This document shows positions 1-11,100 of a stretch of DNA of 64,000 nucleotides, one piece after another. Position numbers and translations under genes: made by a program. The notes beneath the pieces were generated by a model. It was not told the DNA's origin. It was given only the letters and a program-made list of their open reading frames with translations, and did not search any database. Each line of letters opens with the position of its first letter. The first letter of the stretch is position 1. The DNA is from Hedera helix (Eukaryota > Streptophyta > Magnoliopsida > Apiales > Araliaceae): contig OX359282.1 of the NCBI GenBank assembly GCA_947179155.2, forward strand, positions 12,672,533 to 12,736,532, in the 5' to 3' direction.

Positions 1-2
1 AT

Positions 3-168
3 AGATTTGTTAGAGGAAAAGTAAACATAACACTATTTCTAAGAAAGCAAACAGATAAGATTCTATTAGTATAAATTTATGTAGATGATATTATTTTTGG
101 TTCTACTGACAAGAAATTATGTGAGAGGTTTGCTAAACTGATGCATAGTAAATTTGAAATGAGCATGA
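3..168 (+). pseudogene. Ty1/Copia reverse transcriptase fragment
   Basis: Translation of the frame starting at base 3 gives a Copia-type reverse-transcriptase core with the catalytic motif YVDDIIFGST at about bases 76-108, followed by the usual FAKLM and FEMSMM residues. The codon just before IYVDD is TAA, where this family normally has glutamine, so the frame is dead; this is consistent with a C-to-T change. The frame stops matching at about base 168, where a CACTA-like terminus begins. The fragment continues to the left of the window. The wording around YVDD resembles the SIRE branch of Copia, but that lineage call is tentative. Confidence 0.85.
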
Positions 169-191
169 TGTTACAAGAAAAAGGTCCATTA

Positions 192-460
192 GCGACCAAA
201 TGTTTCAACGACTGGACAAATCGGTCGCTATTGGTATCAGTTGCGATCACTATTAACGACCTTAATTATGTCTAGTGCTATTGATATTAATGACTGTATA
301 CCGGTCACTGATCGGTTGCTGATATGGTTTTACCTCCAAAAACTTTAACGATGGAGTTGGCAAAAAGACTTTTGCGACCGATTCATAATAGCGACCGCAT
401 ACCAGTTGTTAATATGTCCACGTCAATAATAAATGGCGACCGCATGCGGTCGCAGAAATC
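192..460. repeat. Subterminal GCGACC/GGTCGC repeats with an 18-bp palindrome
   Basis: GCGACC or its complement occurs at about 192, 223, 374, 391, 436 and 448, with relaxed versions (GCGATC, ACGACC, GGTCAC) between. Bases 436-453 (GCGACCGCATGCGGTCGC) form a perfect 18-bp palindrome. In CACTA elements, motifs like these are binding sites for the element's DNA-binding transposition protein; that role is inferred here from position. Confidence 0.6.
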
Positions 461-499
461 GGTCATTGATAAACTTAATTAGTACATCGAACAGTCGAA

Positions 500-660
500 T
501 TGAAATAGAAGAAAGAAGAAAGAATTAGGAGAAAAGAGAAAAGAAGGGAGAAGAAATAAAAGGAGAAGAAGGAGAGAGAGAGCCATCGGCCGCCGCCTCG
601 CTGCCCCGCAACCGGTCGTCGCCTCACTTCCCCTCGCCGCTGCCGCCCAAGTGTATGTTT
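500..660 (+). other. Purine-rich leader followed by a CpG-rich exon-like segment
   Basis: About 90 bases of almost pure purine (GAAGAA/GAGAGA) are followed by roughly 65 GC-rich bases at 585-650, then AT-rich DNA resumes with AAGTGTATGTTTT, which contains a possible 5' splice site. This composition is that of a transcribed leader and short first exon, possibly of the CACTA-like element. No ATG-initiated frame of useful length was found on the plus strand, and the minus-strand frame across it is low-complexity, so no protein is proposed. Confidence 0.25.
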
Positions 661-1175
661 TAATTTTATTTTGTCACTATATATCCTGACAAGTTGATAT
701 ACACATATACTTTGAATGTATAAAAGTATATATGTATACTTAGATTTGGTTGAATATATTTTCAATATAATGTGTTGTTATGTATTGTTAGGGTTTATTT
801 TTTAGAAAATTGGATGTCTATGAATTAATTTAACATTTTATCCCATCATTTTGAACAAGCTACGACCTTAGGTAATTTAGGTTTTCATCTCCAACATCTT
901 TGCTAAGGTAATACCAAGGTGGATAAAAATGTGTTACTGCAATGAATGTGGTTTAAAAGGGATTTAGATTACTACATTATAATTGGTCATAATACTTAGG
1001 TTTTAATTCTTGGTCTTAATTTTAATTTAATTTGGATATTATGATGGTTGATGGCTTGTATATCCAGATTCACTTCTTTTGTTACCGTCTAATATTTATA
1101 TAGATCAATGTTATTAAATATATATACTATAAATTCTAGTGTGGAAGCCGCAGTCCATTCCTTTTACATATTATT

Positions 1176-1550
1176 TAATTTTAAATATCATATTATATTA
1201 TATACAATAATATAACAAAATTAAATTAAAATGCAAGAAAAAAAATAAAAAATAAAAAAAATATAATATGATATAATTTAAAATAAAATAAAAGAATATA
1301 AGTTAAAATAAAATAAAATAATGTAATGTAATTTAATTTTAAATATCGTATGATATTTTATATAATAATATAATAAAATTAATGAAAATTTTTAAATATA
1401 AATAAATAATATAACATAATAAGATATAATTAAAAATAATATAATATAATATAATATAATATAATTTAAAATAAAATAAAATATTACAATGTAATTTAAT
1501 TTTAAATATCATACAATGTTATATACAATAATATAATATAATAAAAATTT
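1176..1550. repeat. Three degenerate AT-rich tandem units of about 160 bp
   Basis: The phrase TTTAATTTTAAATATC followed by an AT-rich ATA-ATA tract recurs at about 1176, 1330 and 1495. The units differ by small changes. The surrounding 770-1175 holds no gene-like signal beyond AT-rich intergenic sequence. Confidence 0.6.
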
Positions 1551-1919
1551 ACTTATTAGGAGTGAATTTTGAATAGTCCCCAATTTGGGACTGTTCTTCT
1601 ATGTCAGGCTCCCACTTAGGCTGGTGCCAACGACTGAAGCAAATGTATCTGTTTGTTTTAAAAAAAATTGGTTTGTTTATCTTTTATTATTTTTCAGGTG
1701 CATACTTAGAGTGTACAAATTATAGTCTATTTTGTGTACTTGGAGACCGATGGGAGATGCTGCCGAATTTCACCAAACAACAAATGTATTTGTTTGAGTC
1801 GTTGACATTAGTGGGATGTCGCATACAAGAATGAGATAGAAGCCTGATCAATGTAATAAGGGTGGAGACATATTTAGATAGGAACTATATATGCATTAAT
1901 TATACTTAAAGATGACACA
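1551..1919. other. Unassigned sequence, not matching other repeats in the window
   Basis: This stretch has more balanced composition than its neighbours and does not match any LTR family in the window. It contains a pyrimidine-rich run ending in TTTTTCAG at about 1688-1697, which could act as a 3' splice site, followed by a short open stretch on the plus strand (a 77-codon frame spans 1601-1834). Protein similarity was not recognised. It is the target into which solo LTR A1 inserted. It could be a decayed gene exon, part of the CACTA element, or old repeat. Confidence 0.3.
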
Positions 1920-2728
1920 GTTTAGGTAATAACTATGAATTTTAAGTAACATTGTAATTATAATTAGGTACTAGTTATCAATGAAGTAAATTTTTGTGTT
2001 AATTAATCGTACACTTATGCGATTGAAAGAATATATTGATGCATTTGTATATTTGATCTTTTATTATGGTGTAACAAGGTAAGATAATTAATTAATTAAT
2101 TAAAGAAAAGTTTAAGTTATGAAATAAAAATAAACTAGTTTAATCTAGTAGCCCAATTGACTTTAATAAAACAAGTCTAATTGGATTATATAGTACGTCC
2201 AATAGAAATTATTTAACTATGTCCAGTGGAATTAATCTAGTAAGTCCACAAACTTAATGTAATGGGTAGTCTATGTAATGAGTCCATGTTATAATTAAAC
2301 TAGTCCAATACTTATTTTAATTTCAAGTATCACGAGTTAGTTATTGTTAGCCCAATGAAATAAATTAATTAAGCGCAAACAATTTAAATGAATGAGCCCA
2401 ATTGAATTAATTCCTAAAACTCAAAGTGGATCCCAATGTGAAGTCAAAGTTGGTATATATATTTACATATATGACATAAAAATAAAGAAAAATTGGATGG
2501 TAAAATAGTGAAATGGCCAGCCACTAGGGGCCCCACTAAGGGGTGGAGTGCTAGCATATATGTTGCTTGTAAATATTTTAAATAACAAAGTTGCTCAACC
2601 ACCTCAACAACCCTAGTCATTCTAATGGTCAATCAAAGTATCAATCCATCAAATAGTAAAGCATGAATTAGCTTCTAATTTTACCAATGATAGTTAATTA
2701 AGGAATTAATGTTGTGTTCCTAGAGTTC

Positions 2729-2737
2729 TATAAATAG
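2729..2737 (+). promoter_or_regulatory. TATA box of LTR A1
   Basis: TATAAATAG lies about 0.8 kb into the LTR. The same spot carries TATAAATA in A2, TATAAAAG in A3 and TATAAATAA (minus strand) in A4, each followed within about 40-60 bases by the conserved phrase GTTCATTTG. Transcription would start roughly 30 bases downstream. Confidence 0.65.
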
Positions 2738-3825
2738 CATTCACCAACATTTGTGGAATATTGGTTCATTTGCTTCTTGCTTGTATTTTTAGAGAGAGAG
2801 AGAATTCTAGTGAGAAGTGAGAACTTTATAAGTTAGTTCTTGAGAGTTAAGACACTAAGAGTGTAGATCTAGTAGCCAAGGTGGATTCATCACCTTTTGT
2901 TTCATACTTTAGGAGGAGAAGAAAAAGAGCATCCAAAATTCTAAGGTTGAAAAGTTTTTTATTCTTAAAACTCTTTCATTTCTATGATTAATCTTTATAG
3001 TAAATATCTTTTTCATGGTTGGTTATGGGAGAAATTTGTGTGTGATGGATCTATGGTGAGCTCGAAGGTATAAGGATGAAAATTTAAGAGAGAATATGTG
3101 TATATATGTGTCCGTGTATGTTTAAGGTATTTTTCATGGTCAAAATATAGGTTCCATGGTCAATATGTGGTTCATATGGTCAAAATATATTTTTAATAAT
3201 TCAAAATTTATGTTAAGGTTCTACAATGGTAGATCCATGGTTATATATATTCAACATTTGTATTAATATGCTTAGTATGTAAATAAGTGGAAGATAAATG
3301 CATATAAAAGTTTACCGGTAAAACCCTAACTTGCTATGTGCTATAAATAGTTGTAGTTGGAAATGTACAAGTTGGTTATTTGATATGTATGGCTAGAATG
3401 TTAGATCTATGAGTTATAAAAATAATCCAACTTGAATTTTTAAAAAATATGAAGAAATGTGCAAGTTATGGTCTTTGTGGTAAAACATGTCATTTTTGAA
3501 ATCCTAGTCGATCGATCCTAAAGTTTGTGTCAAAATCGATTTCGAAAATGCGATCAATCCATTGAATGTTGTAGATAATTAAGTTATGTAAATAAAAAAA
3601 TCAATTTGAAGTTATTTGGATGTGTATAAGATGTTTTTATTGAAGATTGAATCAAAGTTGTTCAAAGTGAAAAATCTAAAAAGGGATTCTACTAAGTGGG
3701 CGCCTGTAGCGCCGATTCGAAAAATTTATTTTTATTTTCTTCTGGGTCGGGTCATATAAAACGGGTCGGGTTGGATCTTTTGAGTATAAAATGGGTCAAA
3801 AAATATAATTTAATATAATATTAAT

Positions 3826-4445
3826 ATTTGACAAAAATTAAATAATTAAAATATTATTAAATGGATAATAATATTAGTAAAGGTATAAATATTATTAAAT
3901 AATTAATAATATTAAAGATTAAATAAAATATTATTAAATAATTAATAATATTAGTAAATGATTAATAATATTAGAAATTGAATAAAATATTATTAAATAA
4001 TTAATAATATTATAAAATAAATAAAATATTATTAAATGAATAATAATATTAGTAAATGAATAAAATATTATTAAATGAATAATAATATTAGTAAATGAAT
4101 AAAATATTATTAAATGATTAATAATATTAGTAAATGAATAAAATATTATTAAATAATGAATAATATTAAAAAATGAATAAAATATTATTAAATGATTAAT
4201 AATATTAGTAAAGAAATAAAAAATTATTAAATAATTAATAATATTAGTAAGTGATTAATGTAATATTAAATGGTTAAATTATTATTAAATAATTAATAAT
4301 ATTAGTTAAGAATTTAAACATTATTATTCAATTAATAATATTAGATAAAGTTTAATGGATATTAAATAATTAATATTGTTATTATGTGATTAAAATATTA
4401 TCAAGTGACGATAATATTTCTAAGTGTTTAATGTATTATTAAATA
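3826..4445. repeat. Array of AT palindromes in LTR A1
   Basis: About 14-16 degenerate units of 35-45 bp, each built around AATATTATTAA...TTAATAATATT, which can form an 11-bp stem with a short loop. The same array sits at the same place in A2, A3 and H, downstream of the TATA box and therefore in the transcribed part of the LTR. Confidence 0.8.
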
Positions 4446-5521
4446 TTTAATTATTTGTAATGTTACATGTATAAGGGTAATTATATGAACTTAGATGTGA
4501 TACTAATTAGAAGATCAACTTTATTAATTGTTAGGTCATTTCAAATGAAATTAAATTTGTGTTGGTTAGCCGTAAACAACCATCAAAACAAGTTTCCTAT
4601 ACTTAAATTTGTACTTATTTTTCAAGAGCTATAAGTGGTTTAATTATTGAAAATTAATCCATGTCAATGTTGTTTATGTATTCGCACATAGTGCATTTGA
4701 AGCTTTATAATTCGTTTGATTTATGAACTGTTTAAGAATGTTTAAGTTAATTATTTCAGCTAGACACCGCATGAATAAAGTCATTAACTTGAATATTTTT
4801 AAAAGCTTATCCAAACTATTGGTTGGTGCGGATTCTCATAGTAAGATTGAGAACGAATAACCCTAAATAAAAGGATTATATTCGGGAAACCAACCATTGC
4901 GCAAAATATTTGAATGTTATGCATATACATAGGGTACAAGAGGTTGATCCCCTCGAATACCAAAACAATAAAAGGGTCAGATACATGTCTAATTTACCTT
5001 AAGTATTAGTTCATGGTCCTTAGTGGACACTCAGTAGTAAAGACAATCAATTCTATTATTTGAAACTTGATTCTCATTCTTTTAAAATTATTATATATTG
5101 TTGAAATCTTAAAAGTTAATTATATTCAATTATGATATATCATTCTTGTAATTTATTGTTCTTAAACTTGCTGAGTAAACAAGTTGCTCACCCTTACTAT
5201 ATTATGAATTATTTTTCAGCTAAGCCCGAGTGCTCTAAGAAAGATTAGGACAAGGGAAAGACCAAATAGTAGAAATTACATGCTAGTAATTTATTGTTTA
5301 ATATTTATTTTGATGATGTAAATATTTTGTGAACCCTTAAGATATGTTTTGAATATGTTAAAGTTATAAGACCTTAGGATTATATTACCTTTTATAAGGA
5401 ATAGTTATGTATTATTCCGTTAAATTTAAGGAAGACTGTGTATTTAGTTGTTATTTATGTATTGAATTGTGAGCACTAAAATCGATGTTATGGAACTTAG
5501 ATTTGGGGGCGTCATAGTTTA

Positions 5522-5722
5522 ATACAGTAATTGTTGTCAAAATAGGTACCGTAATATCATAGATTTCTATTCAAACCGTAGTTGGATGAGACGGCGAAAG
5601 TCAAATGCCCAAATAGGTGCTACAACTGAATTTAGAACTGGTTACCAAGTATTTCTCGATTAGAATTTAGAACTTACCAAGTATAGACAGCTGGAATGTG
5701 TCAATGATCAGAACAAGATAAG
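5522..5722. other. Short unassigned spacer between two solo LTRs
   Basis: This 200-bp piece is the right flank of A1 and the left flank of D3. It contains a short direct repeat (AATTTAGAAC...TACCAAGTAT, twice at about 5632-5690). No coding or RNA signal was recognised. Confidence 0.5.
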
Positions 5723-5727
5723 ATGCC

Positions 5728-7569
5728 TGATGATTGGTTTTTATACCTACTTGTTAGATACTTTTAGACTTGATAATTTGTGAATTCTTTTGCATTTTAT
5801 ATTAGTTTTTATGTGTTTTAATCTTATTTAGGTTTTATATTACTTTTATATGTTTTTACTTTGTTTTGTAGTATTTTGGAATAAGGGCAGTTTGGATCAA
5901 AGCTTGGAGTTGCCAAATTTGGATTTTCAGCTTGCTGTTTACGTAGCAGTCACTTGTGACCCAATTTAGACCTTGATACAGTCATTATCTCTCAATTCAT
6001 CCAACAAGAAAGTTGTTGATATACTTCTCATCTCAATCGGAGGTCAGATGAAAGAGTTATGCCCAAAACACTAAAAGATGTTGCAACAGTCCAAAAAGGA
6101 GCATTTCTGAGCAGATTGTATGAGTGCCGCAGCGGTGATTTCTACTGCCGCAACGGTGGTACAAAACCAGAAACGAGCATAATGTTTGACTGCCATGGCG
6201 GTGCATTGTTTCTATGTGCAGAATCAGTTTTAAAAAGGAAAACTGCAACCCTAACTTTATAATTTCATTTCTTCTTCTTTGGGAGGTTGCTAAAGGTGAT
6301 TTTGGAGGCCAAGAGAAGATGAAAGGCACCTTCCATGGTTGCTAGGAATGAGATTCAACTTCAATTGGAAGCTATGGATTGAGGGGAGTTATGAGTTTTC
6401 TTTTCTCTTCTTTTATTTATGTATTCCATTGATGTTAATTTATTTTTGGAACAAGTTGGATTATAAATCCAATGAATGGATGAATATTGATCCATGGATG
6501 TAATATCTATGTGTTATATTGAATCCATAACATGCTTAACCATTGTGATTGGTGTTTTGCTCTCATTTAGCTATGTATATGTTGTATACATGTTGGATGT
6601 GGTATTACTCATTTGCTATGGTTTGAGCATGGAATTTATGACTGTGTTGGGTGTCTAATGCTTAGTTTAATTGAATCTCTCTTTCTTATTTGGTTGTTGT
6701 TGCATTTGTGAGTTCTTTGGGAGAAGGATTTGCCTTTGCACACCAAATGTTTGATAAATTGTCCCAATGAAGTTGTTCTTGTATTTTGCATATCTTTGTA
6801 CTTTCTTAGCTATAGTTTATGGTCTCTTGGATGACATCATATGAATTGGATTATCATATTTAGTTTTTCATGTTTAATTGGTTAGCCAAGTGGTTAATTT
6901 GGTAACCTATATGAAATTGGAAAATGGATTATAGTGTTTTGACCCGAATGTGATAACATGTGTTGTGCTATATGTTCTTAGGAGCGTATGCATAATTTGT
7001 GCGTAGGATAGACATATACCTATGTGCCACATGTAAGTAATGTGAGAATTTGTGCTTCAAATCCTTGCTTTGCTATTTCTCATAGACATATAGTGAAATG
7101 CTTAGCTTGGGTGTCCTTGTCTGAATTCTGTCGAATGGGATAAGTTTGGATTTGGTATGTTTATATGTCCTTTAAAAGAGGCATTTAAATACTATTGTAT
7201 TATCGGGTAACAAGTCATCGTGACTGTAAGACCAAATAGAGAGAGTTAAGAGATTTAAATGAAGTATTAGAAGAAAATGTAATCATAGGTTCACCTATCT
7301 TTACCATTTTAGTAGTCTAATTTTAATTTACATTATGTCCATTTACATTTCACTTCCTTCGTTTAATCAAATGTTTGAACTAAGATTGAGTTGATAGGCT
7401 CGATATTTGGGAAATCGTTAGAACTAATTCCTCGTGGGATCAATTCTTTACTTTCACTTTATTACTTGTTGATCATGTATGCTTGCACGTTATTCATTTA
7501 AATGAATTCGAGATTGAAACTTATCTAGTAAAATAAAATATAAATAAACAACTCCGCTTTTGACCAACA
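5728..7569 (+). mobile_element. Solo LTR D3 (Athila-like Gypsy)
   Basis: Starts TGATGATTGGTTTTTATAC and ends GACCAACA, flanked by an exact 5-bp duplication ATGCC (5723-5727 and 7570-7574). It is clearly homologous to the 5' LTR of D2 (60042-61690): both share the block with TTGGAGTTGC, CAGCTTG and TAGTCACTT-type phrases near their first 200-500 bases. A GC-rich block with repeated GCCGCAGCGGTG / GCCGCAACGGTG motifs lies at 6126-6190. D2 retains a primer-binding site and gag, which identifies the lineage. Confidence 0.88.
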
Positions 7570-7574
7570 ATGCC

Positions 7575-7745
7575 CTTGCTTAAAGTATAAGAATGCAAAT
7601 TATATGGACAAAGACATGGTCAACTATCATTTACTTGTTTATGAGTTCATGAGAAATTATGAAGAATGCTGGTGGGCACATGGGCAGAAAAGAGATAATG
7701 GCTACACATAAGTACATACTTCAGACAGCAGTACCCATCGTATGA
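7575..7745. other. Unassigned spacer before the truncated Copia-E LTR
   Basis: Right flank of D3. It does not align with the Copia-E LTR start seen at 31546 or with any other family here, so the Copia-E LTR must be truncated at about 7746. Nothing gene-like was seen. Confidence 0.45.
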
Positions 7746-8836
7746 ATGACATGGTGGCTTGCTCTTATGAAGAGGATGATTGATATCAAAATTATTTGTG
7801 TAGAGACACTAAAACAAGTATATAAGTGCTTTTAGAGAATAAGTTAAATGAACATGACTCGCTAAAGGAATACCTAATGGAGTTTTACTCGGTTGCCAAC
7901 AGGAATTCCAAATGTGATAGTAGTACAAGTGATCATTGGACTTGAGATAATCATAATATCTTGTTTATGATAAGTTATACTTTGACATATCCCTTAAAAC
8001 CTTTAAGGTATATCGAAGTGTATGCTTTGGTAAAATAAGTTGTACATGGAGATATGTGAATGATCAACAAATAATCAATCATTTTTAGTAAAATGAGAGA
8101 ATGTTCTATACGATTCGATAAATGACAACTCAGTAGTCCTTAGCCAAGACAGAATAAAAATTAGAAAAAAAAAATCTAATTTACATTAAATAGAGTTGTA
8201 CATTTGAGAATCGAAATGTATATGATCAAATAAAATAAGACTTGATAGTAAATTCATTTCTTATATTTAATTGGGACATTTTATAGTAGAAAGATTAAAT
8301 TGTATGATAATTATTCACATAAAGATTCTTTTATGATTAAATATTAAAATCTATATTATATGAAAAATCATTGATTGCTAAGGGGACTTACTGTAATGAC
8401 CACGAATTTCATTAATCATTGTAAATATACTTAATAAATATTTAGCAATGAATTTAAACTTTTTGTACTAATTAATTGTACTTTAGATAATTAGATAAAT
8501 GTACTTTTGTATGCGTATATTTATTTAAAGAATTAAAGCAAGGTGTATAGTTAATTAAAGCAAATCTAATTGGATTATATTTTAAATTCAAATGAGTTGA
8601 TAAACTAGGTCAAAGATATTAACCTAGTAGCCCATGTAATTAATTTAAGTACTAGTCCATGTAATTAATTAAACAAGCCCAATGCTTGATTTAATTAAAT
8701 GTAACCTAGAATATTTAATTTGAGCCCAATGTGCTATTTAAATTGAGCCCAAACAATCTAATTGAATGAGCCCAATACATTTAATCCTAAAGTCCAAAGT
8801 GGAGCCCAATAGGAAGTCAAAATTGTTACATATATG

Positions 8837-8884
8837 CATATACATACATACATACATACATATATGTATGTGTGTGTGTGTGTG

Positions 8885-8921
<37 letters not shown>

Positions 8922-8923
8922 GT
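8837..8923. repeat. Compound (TACA)n/(TG)n/(TA)n microsatellite
   Basis: Simple repeat inside A2 in the U3 region, about 250 bp upstream of the TATA box. A3 has a (TA)n run at the equivalent place (about 49499-49527). Confidence 0.9.
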
Positions 8924-9173
8924 ATAATTAAAGTAGAAAAATTAATGGAAAAATGACTTGGGAAATCCCATTTTGCTGAATTTTTGAGGGTCCCACTTGG
9001 ATTGCTTGATTTCCTAGATTGCTTCTAAATCACTCCTTGTCATAAGTTGTTCAACAACCCTAGTCATTCCATATGTCTATCACCTAGTCAATCCATGCAA
9101 TAGTAAGCTTGATTAGGCTTTAATTTCACCAACATGGGTGGATTAGCAAGTTAATGAAGGGTTAGTTGTTGGC

Positions 9174-9181
9174 TATAAATA
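9174..9181 (+). promoter_or_regulatory. TATA box of LTR A2
   Basis: TATAAATA preceded by GGC, matching the equivalent positions in A1 and A3. Confidence 0.65.
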
Positions 9182-10159
9182 AGACCTCCCACAACCTTGG
9201 TGATGTTGGTTAGTTCATTTGCAAGAATTCTAGAGAGTAAAATAGAGAGCATTTGAGAGAAAATAGAAGAAACACTTAAGTGTGGAGTGATATAGCTAGA
9301 GGTTGAGCTTGGTGGATGACACAAAGCTTCACCACATACTTTGGTAGGAGAAGAAGAAGAGCCTTCAAATCACAAAGGTTTAAAAGTGCTTTAAACTCAT
9401 TCTTATTTCATTTTTAGGGTCTAGAACGATTTTGAACGGTTAACATCTATTTTTAACCGATCAAAACTCATTTTGATGGTCTAGATGTATTTAACTATGT
9501 AATATATGTATATTCATAGCTCTATGTGTTTATAACGTGGTTTGGTATGTGAGAAATGCATAAAAGTTGTAGAAATATTCATAACACGTTTTACTGGTAA
9601 AACCCTAACGATACATGTTATGTTTAATGTTGTATTTTGAAATGTACAAATCAAAAATTGGATTTTTATGGTTAAAAAGCTAGATCTATGAGTTTTAAAG
9701 AAAAACCCTTTTTGAACCTTTCAAAAATATTGAATAACAAAGAAGTTATAGCTTTAACCACAAAAGATGTCGTTTTTAAACTCTAAGTGGTTCGATCCGT
9801 AAATTTCGTGTAAAACGTTTTAAAAAATGTGATTGAACCATGAAATATTGTAAAACAAAAAGTTACAAGGTTAACAAAACTGAGTTTGTGTCATTTGGAC
9901 ATATAGATCACATTTTATTCAAGTTTGAACCAATAAAACCAAGGATTTGTGAAGTTAGTTTTTTATCTTATCCTTGTGAGCAGTTTTCAGTCTAGTTACG
10001 TTCGGAATTTGGATTTATGATCTAAATATAAATTGTAGAGGGGGAAATTATGATGAGAATGGACTCAAGAATCACCTCAAAATGTTTTAAAATGAAGAAG
10101 TTATGGCTGTTGGAGCGTCAGAGGGTCGAGCAGTAAAAAAAAAATTGATTTCCGGACAA

Positions 10160-10250
10160 AATGTCCTGACGCACCTGCGTCAGAACTGACGCAGCTGCGT
10201 CAGAACACGCTGCCGGATAGTGTTGGGCAGTCCGGGTCGGGTCCGGGTTG
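10160..10250. repeat. GC-rich dyad block in LTR A2
   Basis: Contains GACGCACCTGCGTC, then GACGCAGCTGCGTC (a perfect 14-bp palindrome), then CGGGTCGGGTCCGGG. A3 carries the equivalent at 50586-50700 with GACGCAGCCGCGTC and several CGGGTC repeats. It is an island of high GC in very AT-rich DNA. Confidence 0.8.
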
Positions 10251-10429
10251 AGTTTTCTTTGAAAAATTAAGTTGAAATGGGTGTAAAATGAATATATTTG
10301 GATATTAAACTAACATATATGAAGTCTAATTATAAATAAATGTTAGCTAAATGTTTAAATTAAATACTAAGGTTAACCCAATTTAAAATTTAACTTTTGG
10401 TATTATTTAAAGAGTATTAAAATATTACT

Positions 10430-11100
10430 ACATGGTTAATAATATTAACAAGCGATTAAATATTATTAAATGATTGATAATTTTTGTAAGAGATTAAAAT
10501 ATTATTAAATGAGTAATAATATTAATAAGTCAATAAAATATTATTTAAATAAATAACAATATTAGTAAATGAATAAAATATTATGATTAATAATATTAGA
10601 TAATGAATAAAATATTATTAAATGATTAATAATATTAAAAGACGAATAAAATATTATTAAATGATTAATAATATTATAAGGTTAATAAAATATTATTAAA
10701 TGATTAATAATATTAGATAAAGAATAATATATTATTAAATAATTAATAATATTAGATAATGATGAAAATATTATTAAATGATTAATAATATTAATAAGAT
10801 AATAAAATATTATTAAATGATTAATAATATTAGATATTAAATAAAATATTATTAAATGATTAATAATATTAATAATGTGACAATATATTATTAAATGGTT
10901 AAAGATTAATAAAATATTATTAAGGGATTAATAATATTAGAAGGATAACAGAATATTATTAAATGATTAATAATATTATAAGACTAATAGAATATTATTA
11001 ATTGTTAATAATGTTAGATAAGAATGTGAACTATATTAAGTAATTAATATAGGTTTTATGTGATTGAAATATTATCAAGTAATGATAATATTTTCTAAGT
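10430..11100. repeat. Array of AT palindromes in LTR A2
   Basis: About 16 degenerate units each centred on AATATTATTAA...TTAATAATATT, as in A1, A3 and H. Confidence 0.85.

Larger units (their letters stand above)
169..770 (+). mobile_element. CACTA-like DNA transposon, left end
   Basis: The sequence TGTTACAAGAAAAAGG at 169-184 matches the plant CACTA (En/Spm) terminus CACTACAAGAAAAA except for its first three bases, all changed by transitions. It interrupts a Copia reverse-transcriptase frame exactly there, as an insertion would. The next 300 bases are filled with short GCGACC/GGTCGC motifs in both orientations, the arrangement expected of CACTA subterminal repeats. I could not find the matching right terminus, so the element may be truncated, non-autonomous, or extend to an unrecognised end; the right limit given is arbitrary. 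No transposase similarity was seen. Confidence 0.45.
1925..5516 (+). mobile_element. Solo LTR A1 (Gypsy-type, family A)
   Basis: Bounded by an exact 5-bp target-site duplication, GTTTA, at 1920-1924 and 5517-5521. It aligns end to end with A2 and A3: start GGTAATAACTATGAATTT corresponds to TGTAATGACCACGAATTT, and the end GATTTGGGGGCGTCATA corresponds to GATTTGGGGTCGTCACA. Both terminal dinucleotides have mutated (TG to GG, CA to TA), so it is old. Inside are a TATA box, an AT palindrome array and the conserved CTTGCTGAG segment near the 3' end. No internal coding domain is present, so it is the product of LTR-LTR recombination. Confidence 0.9.

Noticed and set aside
475..765. A 96-codon minus-strand frame
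   Set aside because: It is the complement of a purine tract (poly Ser/Phe/Leu) plus the CpG-rich block and has no domain; low complexity explains it.
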